Positions 34,886-46,000 are shown, counted from the stretch's first letter. The stretch: DNA of 64,000 nt from Bacteroides propionicigenes (GCF_018390535.1 NZ_JAHBBW010000005.1:248001-312000), one strand, 5' to 3'. Translations and numbers: made by a program. Notes: generated by a model from the sequence alone, not told the origin.

Positions 34886-36145
34886 TTAATTATTTAAAAT
34901 ATATTTCAGTTGCCAGATATTCATCAACAGCTGTACTTCATGCAATGCCTTGGTACGACGTGCCAAGTTCTCATTGGTTATCTCACGGAGCATATCGGTG
35001 ACAGTCAGCGTTCCGTTCTCTACTTTGGCTTCGGCTGCACGACGAATATTCTCACGCAAACGGATGATTTCATCGTCATCCGCCATTTGCCTGCGCATGG
35101 ACAATACACCCGCATCCTGCTGCGTAGCCTGCAAACGGGTATTGAAGAGAAACACGTCCCTACCCGTCTCTATCTGTCGCCGGCTATTGTCTATCCTGCG
35201 GCGATCATTCTTTAGAGTATACAGACTACCGAAGTTCCATGACATACGTACACCTGCCATATAGTATGCACTGAATTCATCTTTCAGCATATTCAACCCC
35301 GGATTGCCATAAGCGCCCTGCACAAAAAGCCCGAAACGGGGCATTACTCTTGCATTCAGCGTAGCTTCCTGCACTCTAAGCTGTTCTCCCTGAACCTCAA
35401 AAAGACGAAGTTCCGGACGATTGTTTATTCCATTCACACTACCCGTATCTTCCGCTACGGGCTTCTGCAAAGTAGTTCCGAGAGGGATTTCTTTTCCTAT
35501 AAAAGCGGAAAGCATATTGATATATGCCTGGCGTGATGTTTCCAATTCGATGCGGCGTTGTTTGGCATTCAGTTGCTCCACACTGACGGCATCCAAATCG
35601 CTTTGAGTGGCTATACCGTTTATTATATAGTTTGACACTTGCTTGTGCGTTCTTCCCAAATCATCCTGCAAAAGTTGATTCTGATTCAGCTGTTCGTCCA
35701 GCAACAGGATACCGAAAAACAGCTGATTGATGCGGTCGTTCAATGCGTACATATCCACATTCTGCTTCTCCATGTCCACATCCGATGCCGCACGTGTCAA
35801 ACGTTTTTGGTTGCGGATATCTCCACCGTCCCAAATGGTTTGCTGCAATTCGAGCATCACCTGATACTGGTCTTTGGGGGCGGTTTTTACATTGATACCC
35901 GGTATTTCGACGGGCAGTTGCGTTATATCACTTTGATACGTAGCCTTGCCCGACAATGAGAACCGGGGCAGATATCCCTTTCCGGCATTGGAAAGATCAT
36001 ACTCACGTGCCTTTTCTATCAGTCCGTACTGACGTACCAACGGATAATTAGCCTGTGCCTCACGTTGACATTCATCCAAAGTAAGCTGGGCATGAGCCAA
36101 TGTAGCCGTAAGAAAAAAGGCTAAAGAGAGAATTGCTTGTTTCAT
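34886..36145 (-). CDS. TolC-family outer-membrane efflux protein (ABC exporter operon)
   Basis: The 419-residue protein has a signal peptide (cleavage after AHA, residue 19), two OEP repeats with long helices (QLTLDECQREAQANYPLVRQYG; VSNYIINGIATQSDLDAVSVEQLNAK) and strand-forming segments FSLSGKATYQSD and FGLFVQGAYGNPG. It forms the trimeric exit duct for the exporter encoded by the following genes and heads that operon. A TATCTTTG box lies upstream, divergent from the araC-type gene. Confidence 0.92.
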   Translation of the reverse strand: MKQAILSLAFFLTATLAHAQLTLDECQREAQANYPLVRQYGLIEKAREYDLSNAGKGYLPRFSLSGKATYQSDITQLPVEIPGINVKTAPKDQYQVMLELQQTIWDGGDIRNQKRLTRAASDVDMEKQNVDMYALNDRINQLFFGILLLDEQLNQNQLLQDDLGRTHKQVSNYIINGIATQSDLDAVSVEQLNAKQRRIELETSRQAYINMLSAFIGKEIPLGTTLQKPVAEDTGSVNGINNRPELRLFEVQGEQLRVQEATLNARVMPRFGLFVQGAYGNPGLNMLKDEFSAYYMAGVRMSWNFGSLYTLKNDRRRIDNSRRQIETGRDVFLFNTRLQATQQDAGVLSMRRQMADDDEIIRLRENIRRAAEAKVENGTLTVTDMLREITNENLARRTKALHEVQLLMNIWQLKYILNN

Positions 36146-36172
36146 ATCTGTTTCTTATTTATTAGCACAATA

Positions 36173-36180
36173 CAAAGATA
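36173..36180 (-). promoter_or_regulatory. -7 box of the ABC exporter operon
   Basis: Minus-strand TATCTTTG, 28 bp before the TolC-like ATG; a TTG lies 22 nt upstream (36205-36203). Confidence 0.55.
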
Positions 36181-36277
36181 GACGCATAACTTAGTATGCT
36201 TACAACCTATTTGTCGGCAAAGATGTCCCAATAGTACGACTTTCTGTATGAAAAGACAAATGATATGGATACTTTAT

Positions 36278-36285
36278 TATCTTTG
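36278..36285 (+). promoter_or_regulatory. -7 box of the araC-type regulator
   Basis: TATCTTTG, 27 bp before the ATG at 36313. It makes the upstream ATG at 36265 untranscribed. Confidence 0.5.
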
Positions 36286-36312
36286 CCACTGAATTACTTA
36301 CTATTTATAAAT

Positions 36313-37203
36313 ATGGAGAAGAACAGACCTATAAGCGTTGCATTCGATGATATCCGTTATAAGCTGGACATCATCAATCACCATGAATATCGTTTTATAA
36401 ACGATGATTTGGGCATGGTTATCAGCTTCATACAAATGGGAAGCAAGCTATTCCATATCGGACAGCCCTATCGCGCCAAAGAAGGACGAATCATTCGTGT
36501 TTTGCAAGGAACAGGGAGAATCTCCATCAACCTTATCGAATACGAAGTATCCACTCATCAAATTATTATAATCCCCGACAACTCCCTGATAGAATTGTTT
36601 GAAATCAGCCCCGACTATGATTTTCAAATCATAGTGCCCGCCTGCAATTTCCTGCCTGTCCTGCCCGGTTCTATCTTGTCGGAGACTTACACAAGAAACG
36701 GTATCGTGCTGTCACTTAATGAGGAAGAATGGACACAGGTGGAGATGTTTTTTACCCTGCTGTGGAATATACTTCATTCCTCGCCCTATCGTCGTGAAAC
36801 CGTACAGCATTTCATCATTTCCCTGCTTTACAACCTTAAATATACTTACGAGCAAACGCGCACAACCACTCCCCTGCGCCTTTCGCGCCAAGAAGAAATT
36901 TTCCGCCGCTTCATAACCCTCGTGAACAAACATAGCAAGCAAGAACGTTCCGTCAACTTCTATGCCGACAAATTATGCCTGACCCCTCATTATCTGAGCA
37001 CCATCATACGTGAGGCAAGCGGACAGACGGTGATGCAGTGGATTAACCAGTCCGTTATTCTTGAAGCAAAAGTTTTGCTGAAACACAGCAATCTGCTAAT
37101 TTTCCAAATATCGGACGAATTGAACTTTCCAAACCCGTCTTTCTTCTCGAAATTCTTCAAGCGAATAACAGGAATGACACCTGCCGAATACCAGAAAACA
37201 TAA
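36313..37203 (+). CDS. AraC-family transcriptional regulator
   Basis: The 296-residue protein (MEKNRPISVAFDD) has an N-terminal cupin-like ligand domain (FHIGQPYRAKEGRIIRVLQGTGRISINLIEYEV) and a C-terminal AraC double helix-turn-helix: VNFYADKLCLTPHYLSTIIREASGQTVMQWINQSVILEAK, then LIFQISDELNFPNPSFFSKFFKRITGMTPAEYQ. It sits between two efflux operons, divergent from the ABC exporter and 126 bp ahead of the RND operon, so either or both may be its targets. The ligand is not inferable. Confidence 0.92.
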   Translation: MEKNRPISVAFDDIRYKLDIINHHEYRFINDDLGMVISFIQMGSKLFHIGQPYRAKEGRIIRVLQGTGRISINLIEYEVSTHQIIIIPDNSLIELFEISPDYDFQIIVPACNFLPVLPGSILSETYTRNGIVLSLNEEEWTQVEMFFTLLWNILHSSPYRRETVQHFIISLLYNLKYTYEQTRTTTPLRLSRQEEIFRRFITLVNKHSKQERSVNFYADKLCLTPHYLSTIIREASGQTVMQWINQSVILEAKVLLKHSNLLIFQISDELNFPNPSFFSKFFKRITGMTPAEYQKT

Positions 37204-37296
37204 TAAACCGGAGGCAGTCCGTTTTTCCCTATCAGGATGTCATAAACAGAACAGTTTATAAATCTTATAAACCTTTTCTATATAGCGGTTACTGAG

Positions 37297-37304
37297 TACT
37301 TTTG
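37297..37304 (+). promoter_or_regulatory. -7 box of the RND efflux operon
   Basis: TACTTTTG fits TAnnTTTG and lies 25 bp before the adaptor ATG. Confidence 0.5.
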
Positions 37305-37329
37305 TCACAAAACTAATATACTTTAGATT

Positions 37330-38397
37330 ATGAAACGAATTTATTGGGTTTTAGCAAGCATTTCCATATGCTTACTTGCATCCTGCAACAGTGGCACGAA
37401 AGATGCAAGAGAATGCCAAACTGTAAAAATAGATACAGTTACTTCCGCCAGCGGACAGACCTATCTGCAATACCCCGGAAAGGTAAAAGCGGCACAGGAC
37501 ATCAGTCTCGCATTCAGAGTAAGCGGTACTATCCGGAAAATATATGTAAAAGACGGCACCCGTGTACAAGCGGGACAATTACTTGCCGAACTGGACCCAA
37601 CGGACTACCAAGTACAGCTGGACGCCACCGAAGCCGAATACAAACAGATAAAAGCGGAAGCAGAACGCGTAATGGCCCTGTACAAAGATAACGGGACTAC
37701 TCCCAGCGCCAATGACAAAGCTGTGTACGGACTGAAACAAATCACCGCCAAATATCAGCACCACAAAGACCAGCTGGGTTACACCCGCCTTTACGCTCCT
37801 TTCAACGGCTATATACAAAAACGGTTGTTTGAAGCGCACGAGACAATAGGCGCCGGAATGCCTGTCCTGTCCATGATTAGTGGCGGTGCACCGGAAGTCG
37901 AGATAAATCTGCCTGCAGCCGAATATATCCGACGTGAGCAATTCAACCAATATCACTGCACATTCGACATTTATCCGGACCGGAGTTACCCGTTGAAGCT
38001 TATCAGCGTCACTCCCAAAGCCAATGCAAACCAACTGTACACCATGCGGCTGCAACTGGTTGCAGACAAACAGCCCGTTCCTTCGCCCGGCATGAATACA
38101 ATGGTTACCATCCGTTGTGATAGTGACGATGCCCACAGTATGTCCGTACCCTGCAATGCCATTCTGCAGAAAGACGGCAAGGCCGGGGTATATGTATACA
38201 ACCCGTCCAACAATAAGGTGAGCCGCCGCGAGGTAACCATAGTACGCCTGATGAGTGACGGACGCAGTATCATCACATCCGATGAACTGAAGCCCGGAGA
38301 ACTGGTTGTGTCCGCCGGAATACACCACATAGAGAACGGGGAAACCGTAAAGCCCCTGCCCGCTGCCAGTAAGACAAATATCGGCGGACTATTGTAA
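37330..38397 (+). CDS. RND efflux periplasmic adaptor lipoprotein
   Basis: The 355-residue MFP protein has a lipoprotein signal (MKRIYWVLASISICLLASC, Cys19), lipoyl segment DISLAFRVSGTIRKIYVKDGTRVQAGQLLAELDPTDY, short helical hairpin (about 95-140), second lipoyl part YTRLYAPFNGYIQKRLFEAHETIGAGMPVLSMI, barrel and membrane-proximal domain. It couples the RND pump to the outer-membrane channel. First gene of a three-gene operon; 29 bp to the pump gene. Confidence 0.93.
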   Translation: MKRIYWVLASISICLLASCNSGTKDARECQTVKIDTVTSASGQTYLQYPGKVKAAQDISLAFRVSGTIRKIYVKDGTRVQAGQLLAELDPTDYQVQLDATEAEYKQIKAEAERVMALYKDNGTTPSANDKAVYGLKQITAKYQHHKDQLGYTRLYAPFNGYIQKRLFEAHETIGAGMPVLSMISGGAPEVEINLPAAEYIRREQFNQYHCTFDIYPDRSYPLKLISVTPKANANQLYTMRLQLVADKQPVPSPGMNTMVTIRCDSDDAHSMSVPCNAILQKDGKAGVYVYNPSNNKVSRREVTIVRLMSDGRSIITSDELKPGELVVSAGIHHIENGETVKPLPAASKTNIGGLL

Positions 38398-38426
38398 CAT
38401 TGATTTACATCTAAAATATCAGTTAT

Positions 38427-41400
38427 ATGGATATAAGTAAATGGGCATTTAAGAACCGTAACCTTATCTATTTTCTGGTGACGGTGCTGCTTATCGGCGG
38501 AATTCTCTCCTGCTATCAGATGAGTAAACTGGAAGACCCGGAAATAAAAGTGAAACTTGCCATGGTGGTGACCACATATCCGGGAGCATCCGCACACCAA
38601 GTAGAATTGGAAGTGACGGATGTACTGGAAAAGAGCATCCGCAGTATGGGAAACATAGACAATGTGGAAAGCTACTCTTACAACGACCTTTCGCTGATAC
38701 AGATAGAACTGACCACTACTACCCAAGATGAAGAGGTAGAACAATGCTGGGATATGTTGCGCCGCAAGGTACACGACGCTTGCGCCCTGCTTCCCGACGG
38801 AGCGGGTACCCCTATCGTCAAAGATGATTTCGGCAATGTATATGGAATGTTCTATGCACTGACTGGTGACGGTCTGTCCGACCGTGAGCTGTCCGACTAT
38901 GCCGAACTCATCAAGCGGGAAATCAGTGACATGGAAGACGTAGACCGGGTGGAACTATACGGCAAGCGTCCTGAATGTATCAACATCTCCCTGCTGCAAG
39001 ACCGTATGGCGAACCTCGGTGTGAAACCCGCCGAAGTTCTCGCTACCCTGAACGGACAGAACAAGACTACATACAGCGGTTATTACGACAACGGAGACAA
39101 CCGCATCCGCGTCACTGTCAGCGATAAATTCAAGACGGTAGAAGACATAGGCAATATGCTGATTCAGGGACATGACGACGACCAACTCCGTATGCGCGAC
39201 ATTGCCCGTATAGAAAAAGGATACGAAGAACCTACCCGCAACGAACTGTTCTTCGACAGCGAACGGGCACAAGGCATTCTTGTCGCGGCCGCCAGCGGAT
39301 CGGATATTGTAAAAGTCGGCGCCGCCGTAGAGAAGAAACTGGCACAGTTGAAAGAAAACCGCCTGCCCGCCGGTGTAGAGTGCCACAAGGTGTTCTATCA
39401 GCCGGAGCGTGTAGGAGCTTCTTTGGGTACTTTCGTAATCAATCTGATTGAATCCGTCATTATCGTTGTAGTCATTCTGATGTTGGCTATGGGATTCAAG
39501 AGCGGAATCATTATTGGAATCAGTCTGGTTGTCACCGTATTCGGTTCTTTCCTGTTCCTGCAAACGGCGGGCGGAACCATGCAGCGCGTATCGCTGGCTG
39601 CCTTCGTGCTGGCAATGGGTATGCTGGTGGATAACGCCATTGTTATCGTGGACGGCATATTGGTAGACCTGAAAGCCGGGAAGAGCCGTATGGAAGCCAT
39701 GACCGCCATCGGCCGCCAGACAGCGATGCCTCTGCTGGGAGCTACCCTGATAGCCATCATCGCCTTTCTTCCCATCTTCATGTCACCGGACACAGCCGGA
39801 GTGTACACCCGCGACCTTTTCATTGTGCTGGCCGTCTCCCTGCTGCTAAGCTGGGTACTGGCATTGGTGCACGTACCCCTAATGGCCAATCGCAGACTCC
39901 ACCCCACAGTAGAAGTCAGCACTACCGGAAAACGTGAATACAAAGGGCGCACCTATGCCTTGTTGCGCACCGCCCTATATTTCGGGCTGGCACACCGTTG
40001 GAGCTTTGTGCTGGCAATGGCGGCTCTGTTAGGACTTTCCATATTCGGTTACGGATATATGCGCCAGGGGTTCTTCCCGGATATGGTGTACGACCAGCTA
40101 TATATGGAATACAAGTTGCCCGAAGGCAATAACTCCACCCGTGTGGCAAAAGATTTAAGCGAAATAGAAGCCTATCTGAAAACACGTAAGGAGATTACCC
40201 ACATCACTGCTTCCATAGGAGGCACACCGGGGCGTTACAATCTGGTGCGCAGTATCGCCAATCCGTCTCTATCTTACGGCGAACTGATTATTGACTTTAC
40301 TTCACCGGACGCCCTCGTAGATAATATGGATGAGATACAAAACTACCTGACACGGCATTATCCCGATGCCTACGTGAAACTGAAACGCTATAACCTGATG
40401 TTCAAGAAATACCCCATCGAAGCACAATTCATGGGTCCTGATCCCGCCGTGCTGCATCAGTTGGCGGACAGTGTACGGAGCATTATGGAGAATACCCCGG
40501 AAGTATGCCTCATCACTACCGACTGGGAGCCGCAGATACCTGTACTTTCCATTGAATACGATCAGGCGGCAGCCCGGGCATTGGGCCTCAGCCGTAACGA
40601 CGTAAGTATGTCTCTCCTATCTGTGAATGGCGGCATACCTATCGGCTCTTTCTACGAGGGCATACACCGCGACAATATCTATCTGAAATGTCTGGACGAG
40701 CAAGGGCAACCGATAGAAGACTTGGGCAACACACAGGTATTCTCCGCCTTTCCCTCTCTGAACGGACTGCTGAATGAAGAAACCATGGTCAAGCTGAAAG
40801 CCGGTACCCTGAGCAAAGAAGAGTTGGTTGAAAGCCTCATGGGAAGTACTCCGCTGAAACAAATCAGCAAGAGCATAGATATCCGTTGGGAAGATCCCGT
40901 AGTACCACGCTACAACGGGCAGCGCAGCCAGCGTGTGCAATGCTCGCCCGCTCCCGGCATAGAAACGGAAAAAGCGCGGCAAACCATTGCACGAAAGATA
41001 GAACAGATAGAATTACCCGACGGCTATACCCTGCATTGGCAAGGAGAGAAGAATGCAAGCGACCAGTCCATGAAATATTTGTTCAAGAACTTCCCGCTGG
41101 CTATCATACTGATGATTGCCATCCTCATTATGCTATTCAAGGATTACCGCAAACCGATCATCATCTTCTGCTGTCTCCCCATGATTCTTGTGGGAGTGGT
41201 GGCGGTGATGTTGCTTACGGGTAAAACGTTCAACTTCGTAGCAATTGTGGGCACATTGGGACTGATAGGTATGCTCATCAAGAACGGTATCGTGCTAATG
41301 GATGAAATCACTCTCCAACTTAATCAGGGAGTAGAACCGATTACAGCATTGGTGGACAGTGCCCAAAGCCGTCTCCGCCCTGTGACAATGGCGGCGCTGA

Positions 41401-41555
41401 CTACCATTTTAGGCATGATACCGCTGCTGCCCGATGCCATGTTCGGTTCGCTGGCGGCCTCCATTATGGGCGGCCTTACATTCGGAACGCTGATAACGCT
41501 CCTCTTCATCCCCATCCTGTACGCATTATTCTTTCATATAAAAAACGAACAATGA
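38427..41555 (+). CDS. RND-family multidrug efflux pump (inner-membrane subunit)
   Basis: The 1042-residue protein has 12 membrane helices and two large periplasmic loops. Landmarks are ISKWAFKNRNLIYFLVTVLLI at the start, TYPGASAHQVELEVTDVLEKSIRSM, AFVLAMGMLVDNAIVIVDGI (TM4 with the proton-relay Asp) and IGMLIKNGIVLMDE, a TM10-like segment. It is AcrB/HAE1-like: drug export driven by the proton gradient, here with an adaptor and TolC-like channel. Its stop overlaps the next ATG (ATGA). Confidence 0.95.
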   Translation: MDISKWAFKNRNLIYFLVTVLLIGGILSCYQMSKLEDPEIKVKLAMVVTTYPGASAHQVELEVTDVLEKSIRSMGNIDNVESYSYNDLSLIQIELTTTTQDEEVEQCWDMLRRKVHDACALLPDGAGTPIVKDDFGNVYGMFYALTGDGLSDRELSDYAELIKREISDMEDVDRVELYGKRPECINISLLQDRMANLGVKPAEVLATLNGQNKTTYSGYYDNGDNRIRVTVSDKFKTVEDIGNMLIQGHDDDQLRMRDIARIEKGYEEPTRNELFFDSERAQGILVAAASGSDIVKVGAAVEKKLAQLKENRLPAGVECHKVFYQPERVGASLGTFVINLIESVIIVVVILMLAMGFKSGIIIGISLVVTVFGSFLFLQTAGGTMQRVSLAAFVLAMGMLVDNAIVIVDGILVDLKAGKSRMEAMTAIGRQTAMPLLGATLIAIIAFLPIFMSPDTAGVYTRDLFIVLAVSLLLSWVLALVHVPLMANRRLHPTVEVSTTGKREYKGRTYALLRTALYFGLAHRWSFVLAMAALLGLSIFGYGYMRQGFFPDMVYDQLYMEYKLPEGNNSTRVAKDLSEIEAYLKTRKEITHITASIGGTPGRYNLVRSIANPSLSYGELIIDFTSPDALVDNMDEIQNYLTRHYPDAYVKLKRYNLMFKKYPIEAQFMGPDPAVLHQLADSVRSIMENTPEVCLITTDWEPQIPVLSIEYDQAAARALGLSRNDVSMSLLSVNGGIPIGSFYEGIHRDNIYLKCLDEQGQPIEDLGNTQVFSAFPSLNGLLNEETMVKLKAGTLSKEELVESLMGSTPLKQISKSIDIRWEDPVVPRYNGQRSQRVQCSPAPGIETEKARQTIARKIEQIELPDGYTLHWQGEKNASDQSMKYLFKNFPLAIILMIAILIMLFKDYRKPIIIFCCLPMILVGVVAVMLLTGKTFNFVAIVGTLGLIGMLIKNGIVLMDEITLQLNQGVEPITALVDSAQSRLRPVTMAALTTILGMIPLLPDAMFGSLAASIMGGLTFGTLITLLFIPILYALFFHIKNEQ

Positions 41556-42913
41556 TGAAAAAGAAAATAATCATCCTCACCGCTCTGCTATTCTCAGCCG
41601 GTATCTCCGCACAGGAGACACTGACTTTGGAACAATGCAGGGAAATGGCACTGAAATACAACAAGGAGATGGCAGCTTCCGCCAAGCAAACGGAAAGCGC
41701 ACACTACACCGCAAAGAGTTACAAAGGCAATTTCTTCCCCAACTTTACCCTCAGCGGAACGGGTATTTACAGTACGGCGGACGGCAGTTTCGGCATAGCC
41801 GGCGGCAATCTGCCCACTTTTCTACCCGATGCCGCAGGACAATTTCTGCCCAACAACGGTTTCGCCTATTTCCCCGGAGTAGACTTAAACTATAAGATAG
41901 GCATGGTATATATGGGCGGTGTACAAGTAGAACAGCCGCTGTATATGGGCGGCAAAATTCGTGCTGCCTACAAAATGTCTTTATTGGGCAAAGAAATGGC
42001 GCAGATGAATGAAACGCTGACAGCCTCGGAGGTTATTGTGAAAACAGACCAAGCCTATGCACAAGTCATCAAAGCCAAAGAGATGAAGAAAGTGGCCGAG
42101 AAATACAACGCTGTGCTTATAGAATTGATGAAGAATGTTGAGAGCGCCCATAAGCATGGCCTGAAGCCCCGGAACGATGTACTGAAAGTGCAGGTAAAAC
42201 TGAATGAGAGCGCACTCAATATCCGCAAGGCCGACAATGCGCTCCGTCTGGCAACCATGAATCTCTGTCATTGCATCGGCAAGCCTTTGGGCACGGATAT
42301 ACGGACTTCCGACAATTTTCCCGAAGTGGGACGAGACATCCAACTGCAAATATCGGATATCTCCGCCCGCCCCGAATATGCCATACTGAATCAGCAAGTA
42401 GCCATTGCCAAACAACAGGTTAAGTTAAACCGCAGCGAATTACTGCCCCAAATCGGTGTAAAAGGTTCATACGACTATATTCATGGTCTGGAAGTGAACA
42501 ATCAGGATTTGTTTGATAAGGGCAGTTTCTCCGTCCTCCTGAATGTAAGCATCCCTCTTTTCCATTTCGGTGAACGTACCGGCAAAGTACGTGCTGCCAA
42601 AGCCAAATTGGAGCAAACCCGTCTTGAACAGGAGAATATGAACGAACAGATGTTACTGGAACTTACACAAGCCGCCAACAACCTCGATGAAGCCCGACTG
42701 GAAAGTTCCATCGCCGAACGTTCCCTGCAACAGGCAGAAGAGAACATGAGGGTGAGCCGCAGCCAATATGACGTGGGACTGGAGACACTGTCCGACCATC
42801 TGGAAGCACAAGCCATGTGGCAGCAAGCGTACGAAACCAAAGTGGATACACATTTCCGGCTGTACTTGAACTATGTCGCTTATTTAAAGGCAACGGGGAC
42901 GCTGCTGAAATAG
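41552..42913 (+). CDS. TolC-family outer-membrane channel (RND operon)
   Basis: The 453-residue protein has a signal peptide (cleavage after SAGISA, about residue 20), LTLEQCREMALKYNKEMAASAKQ, HGLKPRNDVLKVQVKLNESALNIRKADNALRLATMNLCHCIGKPLG and the second repeat SQYDVGLETLSDHLEAQAMWQQAYETKVDTHFRLYLNYVAYLKATG. It should be the outer-membrane exit of the RND pump. Translation is coupled to the pump gene by a 4-bp overlap; the second Met two bases on could also start. Confidence 0.93.
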   Translation: MMKKKIIILTALLFSAGISAQETLTLEQCREMALKYNKEMAASAKQTESAHYTAKSYKGNFFPNFTLSGTGIYSTADGSFGIAGGNLPTFLPDAAGQFLPNNGFAYFPGVDLNYKIGMVYMGGVQVEQPLYMGGKIRAAYKMSLLGKEMAQMNETLTASEVIVKTDQAYAQVIKAKEMKKVAEKYNAVLIELMKNVESAHKHGLKPRNDVLKVQVKLNESALNIRKADNALRLATMNLCHCIGKPLGTDIRTSDNFPEVGRDIQLQISDISARPEYAILNQQVAIAKQQVKLNRSELLPQIGVKGSYDYIHGLEVNNQDLFDKGSFSVLLNVSIPLFHFGERTGKVRAAKAKLEQTRLEQENMNEQMLLELTQAANNLDEARLESSIAERSLQQAEENMRVSRSQYDVGLETLSDHLEAQAMWQQAYETKVDTHFRLYLNYVAYLKATGTLLK

Positions 42914-42958
42914 CGATTATATAAAAACAAGAGACCAAAATACACCAGATGATTTCTT

Positions 42959-43023
42959 TCAGGCACGGATTACACGGATTTACTTTATCTTTTTTCCGTG
43001 AAATCCGTGTAATCCGTGCCTGA
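42959..43023. terminator. Strong bidirectional hairpin between the RND operon and carB
   Basis: Perfect 23-bp arms (42959-42981 and 43001-43023) with a 19-nt spacer containing TCTTTTTTC. The arm carries CAGGCACGGATTACACGG, a motif whose outer half (CAGGCACG) also forms the hairpin after asnB, so a repeat family is likely. It would stop transcription from both sides. Confidence 0.7.
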
Positions 43024-43041
43024 AAAGAAACAAATGGACTT

Positions 43042-46000
43042 TTATTTATACTCCTCCCAAGACTTGATAGCCAAATCATCCGGTGTCATCGTACAGAACG
43101 CATTGATAAAGGCGCTTGCCAAACGCGCGTTCGTAATCAGCGGAATATTAAGGTCGATAGCGGCACGACGTATCTTGTAGCCGTTGTCCAACTCGCCCGC
43201 GGTGAGGTTCTTCGGGATATTCACCACCATATCAATTTCTTTCTTGTGCAGCATATCAAGTGCCTGCGGCTGCATATCGGGTTCGCTCGGCCAATAGACG
43301 CGGGTATTCTCCACGCCATTCTCCGTAAGGAACTTGCTTGAACCACCGGTGGCAAACAGTTTATATCCTTTCTTCTGAAGCATACGGGCTGCGGAAAGCA
43401 TATCCACTTTCTGTTTCGGAGTACCGGTAGAGAGCAGGATATTCTTTTGCGGAATACGATAACCGACAGAGAGCATCGCCTTGAGAATGGCACAGGAAGT
43501 GTCACTGCCTATACACCCCACTTCGCCCGTAGACGCCATATCCACACCCAGTACAGGGTCTGCCTTTTGCAGGCGGTTAAAGGAGAACTGAGAGGCCTTG
43601 ATTCCTACATAATCGAGGTCGAAAAGGTTCTTGTCCGGTTTTTGTACAGGAATGCCGAGCATCACTTTCGTAGCCAGTTCGATAAAGTTGATTTTAAGCA
43701 CCTTGCTTACGAACGGGAACGAACGGCTGGCACGCAGGTTACATTCAATCACCTTGATGTCGTTGTCCTTGGCAAGATACTGGATATTGAACGGGCCGGA
43801 GATGTTCAGTTCGCGGGCAATCTCCCGACTGATACGCTTGATGCGACGTACTGTCTCCACATAAAGTTTCTGCGGCGGGAACTGGATAGTGGCATCGCCG
43901 GAATGTACACCGGCAAACTCTATATGCTCGCTGATAGCGTATGCTATGATTTCCCCATTCTGCGCTACGGCATCCATTTCCACTTCCTTGGCATGTTCTA
44001 TAAACTGGCTCACGACTACCGGATGCTTCTTCGATACGTTTGCTGCCAACTGCAAGAAGCGTTCCAGTTCTTCCTGATTGGAGCAAACGTTCATTGCCGC
44101 ACCGGATAGCACGTAACTGGGACGAACCAATACCGGAAATCCTACTTTATCGACAAAAGCGTTGATGTCTTCCAGTGAAGTAAGCGCCCGCCATTCGGGT
44201 TGGTCTACACCGATACGGTCCAGCATGGCGGAGAACTTGTCCCGGTCTTCGGCGTTGTCAATGCTCTTGGCGCTTGTGCCGAGGATGGGCACATTCTGCG
44301 CATCGAGACGCATGGCAAGGTTGTTCGGTATCTGGCCGCCCGTAGAAACGATTACGCCATGCGGATTCTCCAGTTCGAGGATGTCCATGACACGCTCGAA
44401 GGTGAGTTCGTCAAAATAGAGGCGGTCGCACATATCGTAGTCCGTGGATACAGTTTCGGGGTTGTAATTAATCATCACGCTGCGGTAGCCCTCCTTGCGG
44501 ATAGTGTTCAACGCCTGCACACCGCACCAGTCAAACTCTACCGAGGAGCCGATGCGGTACGCGCCCGAACCGAGCACAACGATAGACTTACGGTCGCCCA
44601 GGTAATGCACATCATTGGCAATGCCGCTATACGTCAAGTACAGGTAGTTGGTCCGGGCGGGATATTCGGCGGCAAGGGTATCTATTTGTTTCACTACGGG
44701 CAGGATGCCCATGCTCTTGCGGAGAGCGCGTATGGCAAGAATACCTTCTTCACTGTCCATGTACTTTTCCAAGCCAAAGGCACGGGCTATCTGGAAATCG
44801 GAGAAGCCCTGAACTTTTGCTTTCCGCAGTAGTTCTTGTGCTGCTATGTCATTCCGAACGAAGTGAAGAAACTGCTCCTTTGAACGTGCAAGGGGAAGAG
44901 ATTCTTCGCTGCGCTCTGAATGACAGGAGGCTGTTGAATGACAGGCGGCTTCCGAATACTCATGCAGTTCCTTGCTGGTATTCATTATATTCATCAGTTT
45001 CTCCAAGAACCAGCGGTCTATCTTTGTCAGTTCATGTACTTGGTCTACGGTATATCCGGCACGAAAAGCTTTGGAGATGACGAAGATACGCTTGTCCGTA
45101 GGCTCACGGAGCGCTTTATCAATATCGGAGATAACGAGTTCCTTGTTCTCCACAAAACCATGCATTCCCTGTCCTATCATGCGCAGTCCCTTCTGAATGG
45201 CTTCTTCAAAAGTGCGTCCGATAGCCATGACCTCGCCGACAGACTTCATGCTTGAACCCAGTTCCTTATCTACGCCATGAAACTTGCCCAAATCCCAACG
45301 GGGAATCTTACAAACCACATAGTCCAGCGCCGGCTCGAAGAATGCGCTGGTAGTCTTGGTTACGGAATTCTTCAGGTCGAAAAGCCCGTAACCCAATCCG
45401 AGTTTGGCAGCCACGAAAGCAAGCGGATAACCCGTTGCTTTAGAGGCAAGTGCAGACGAACGGCTCAAGCGAGCATTTACCTCTATTACGCGGTAATCTT
45501 CGCTTTCCGGGTCGTAGGCATACTGCACATTGCACTCGCCTACAATACCGATATGGCGGATGATGCGGATAGCCAGTTCACGCAGTTTGTGATAATCCGT
45601 ATTGCTTAATGTCTGCGACGGGGCAATCACGATAGACTCCCCTGTATGGATACCCAGCGGGTCGAAGTTCTCCATGTTGCAGACTGTTATACAGTTGTCG
45701 AAACGGTCACGCACCACCTCATACTCCACTTCTTTCCAGCCGCGCAAAGACTTCTCCACCAATACTTGCGGGGAGAAGGAAAAGGCTTTTTCCACCAGCA
45801 CATTCAGCTCTTCCTCATTGTCGCAGAAGCCCGACCCCAGTCCGCCCAGCGCATAGGCTGCACGCACTATCACCGGATAGCCCAGTTCCGCAGCGGCACG
45901 ACGGGCATCTTCGGCATTCTCCACAGCTTCGCTTTGTATGGTCTTTACATCGATTTCATCCAGTTTCCGGACGAATATCTCACGGTCTTCCGTATCTATG

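Noticed and set aside
36265..36312. N-terminal extension of the AraC regulator
   Set aside because: The TATCTTTG box at 36278-36285 lies inside this stretch, so it would not be transcribed.
44817..45080. Plus-strand ORF encoding CHSERSEETAPL
   Set aside because: Arises because the palindromic element reads similarly on both strands; not an independent gene.
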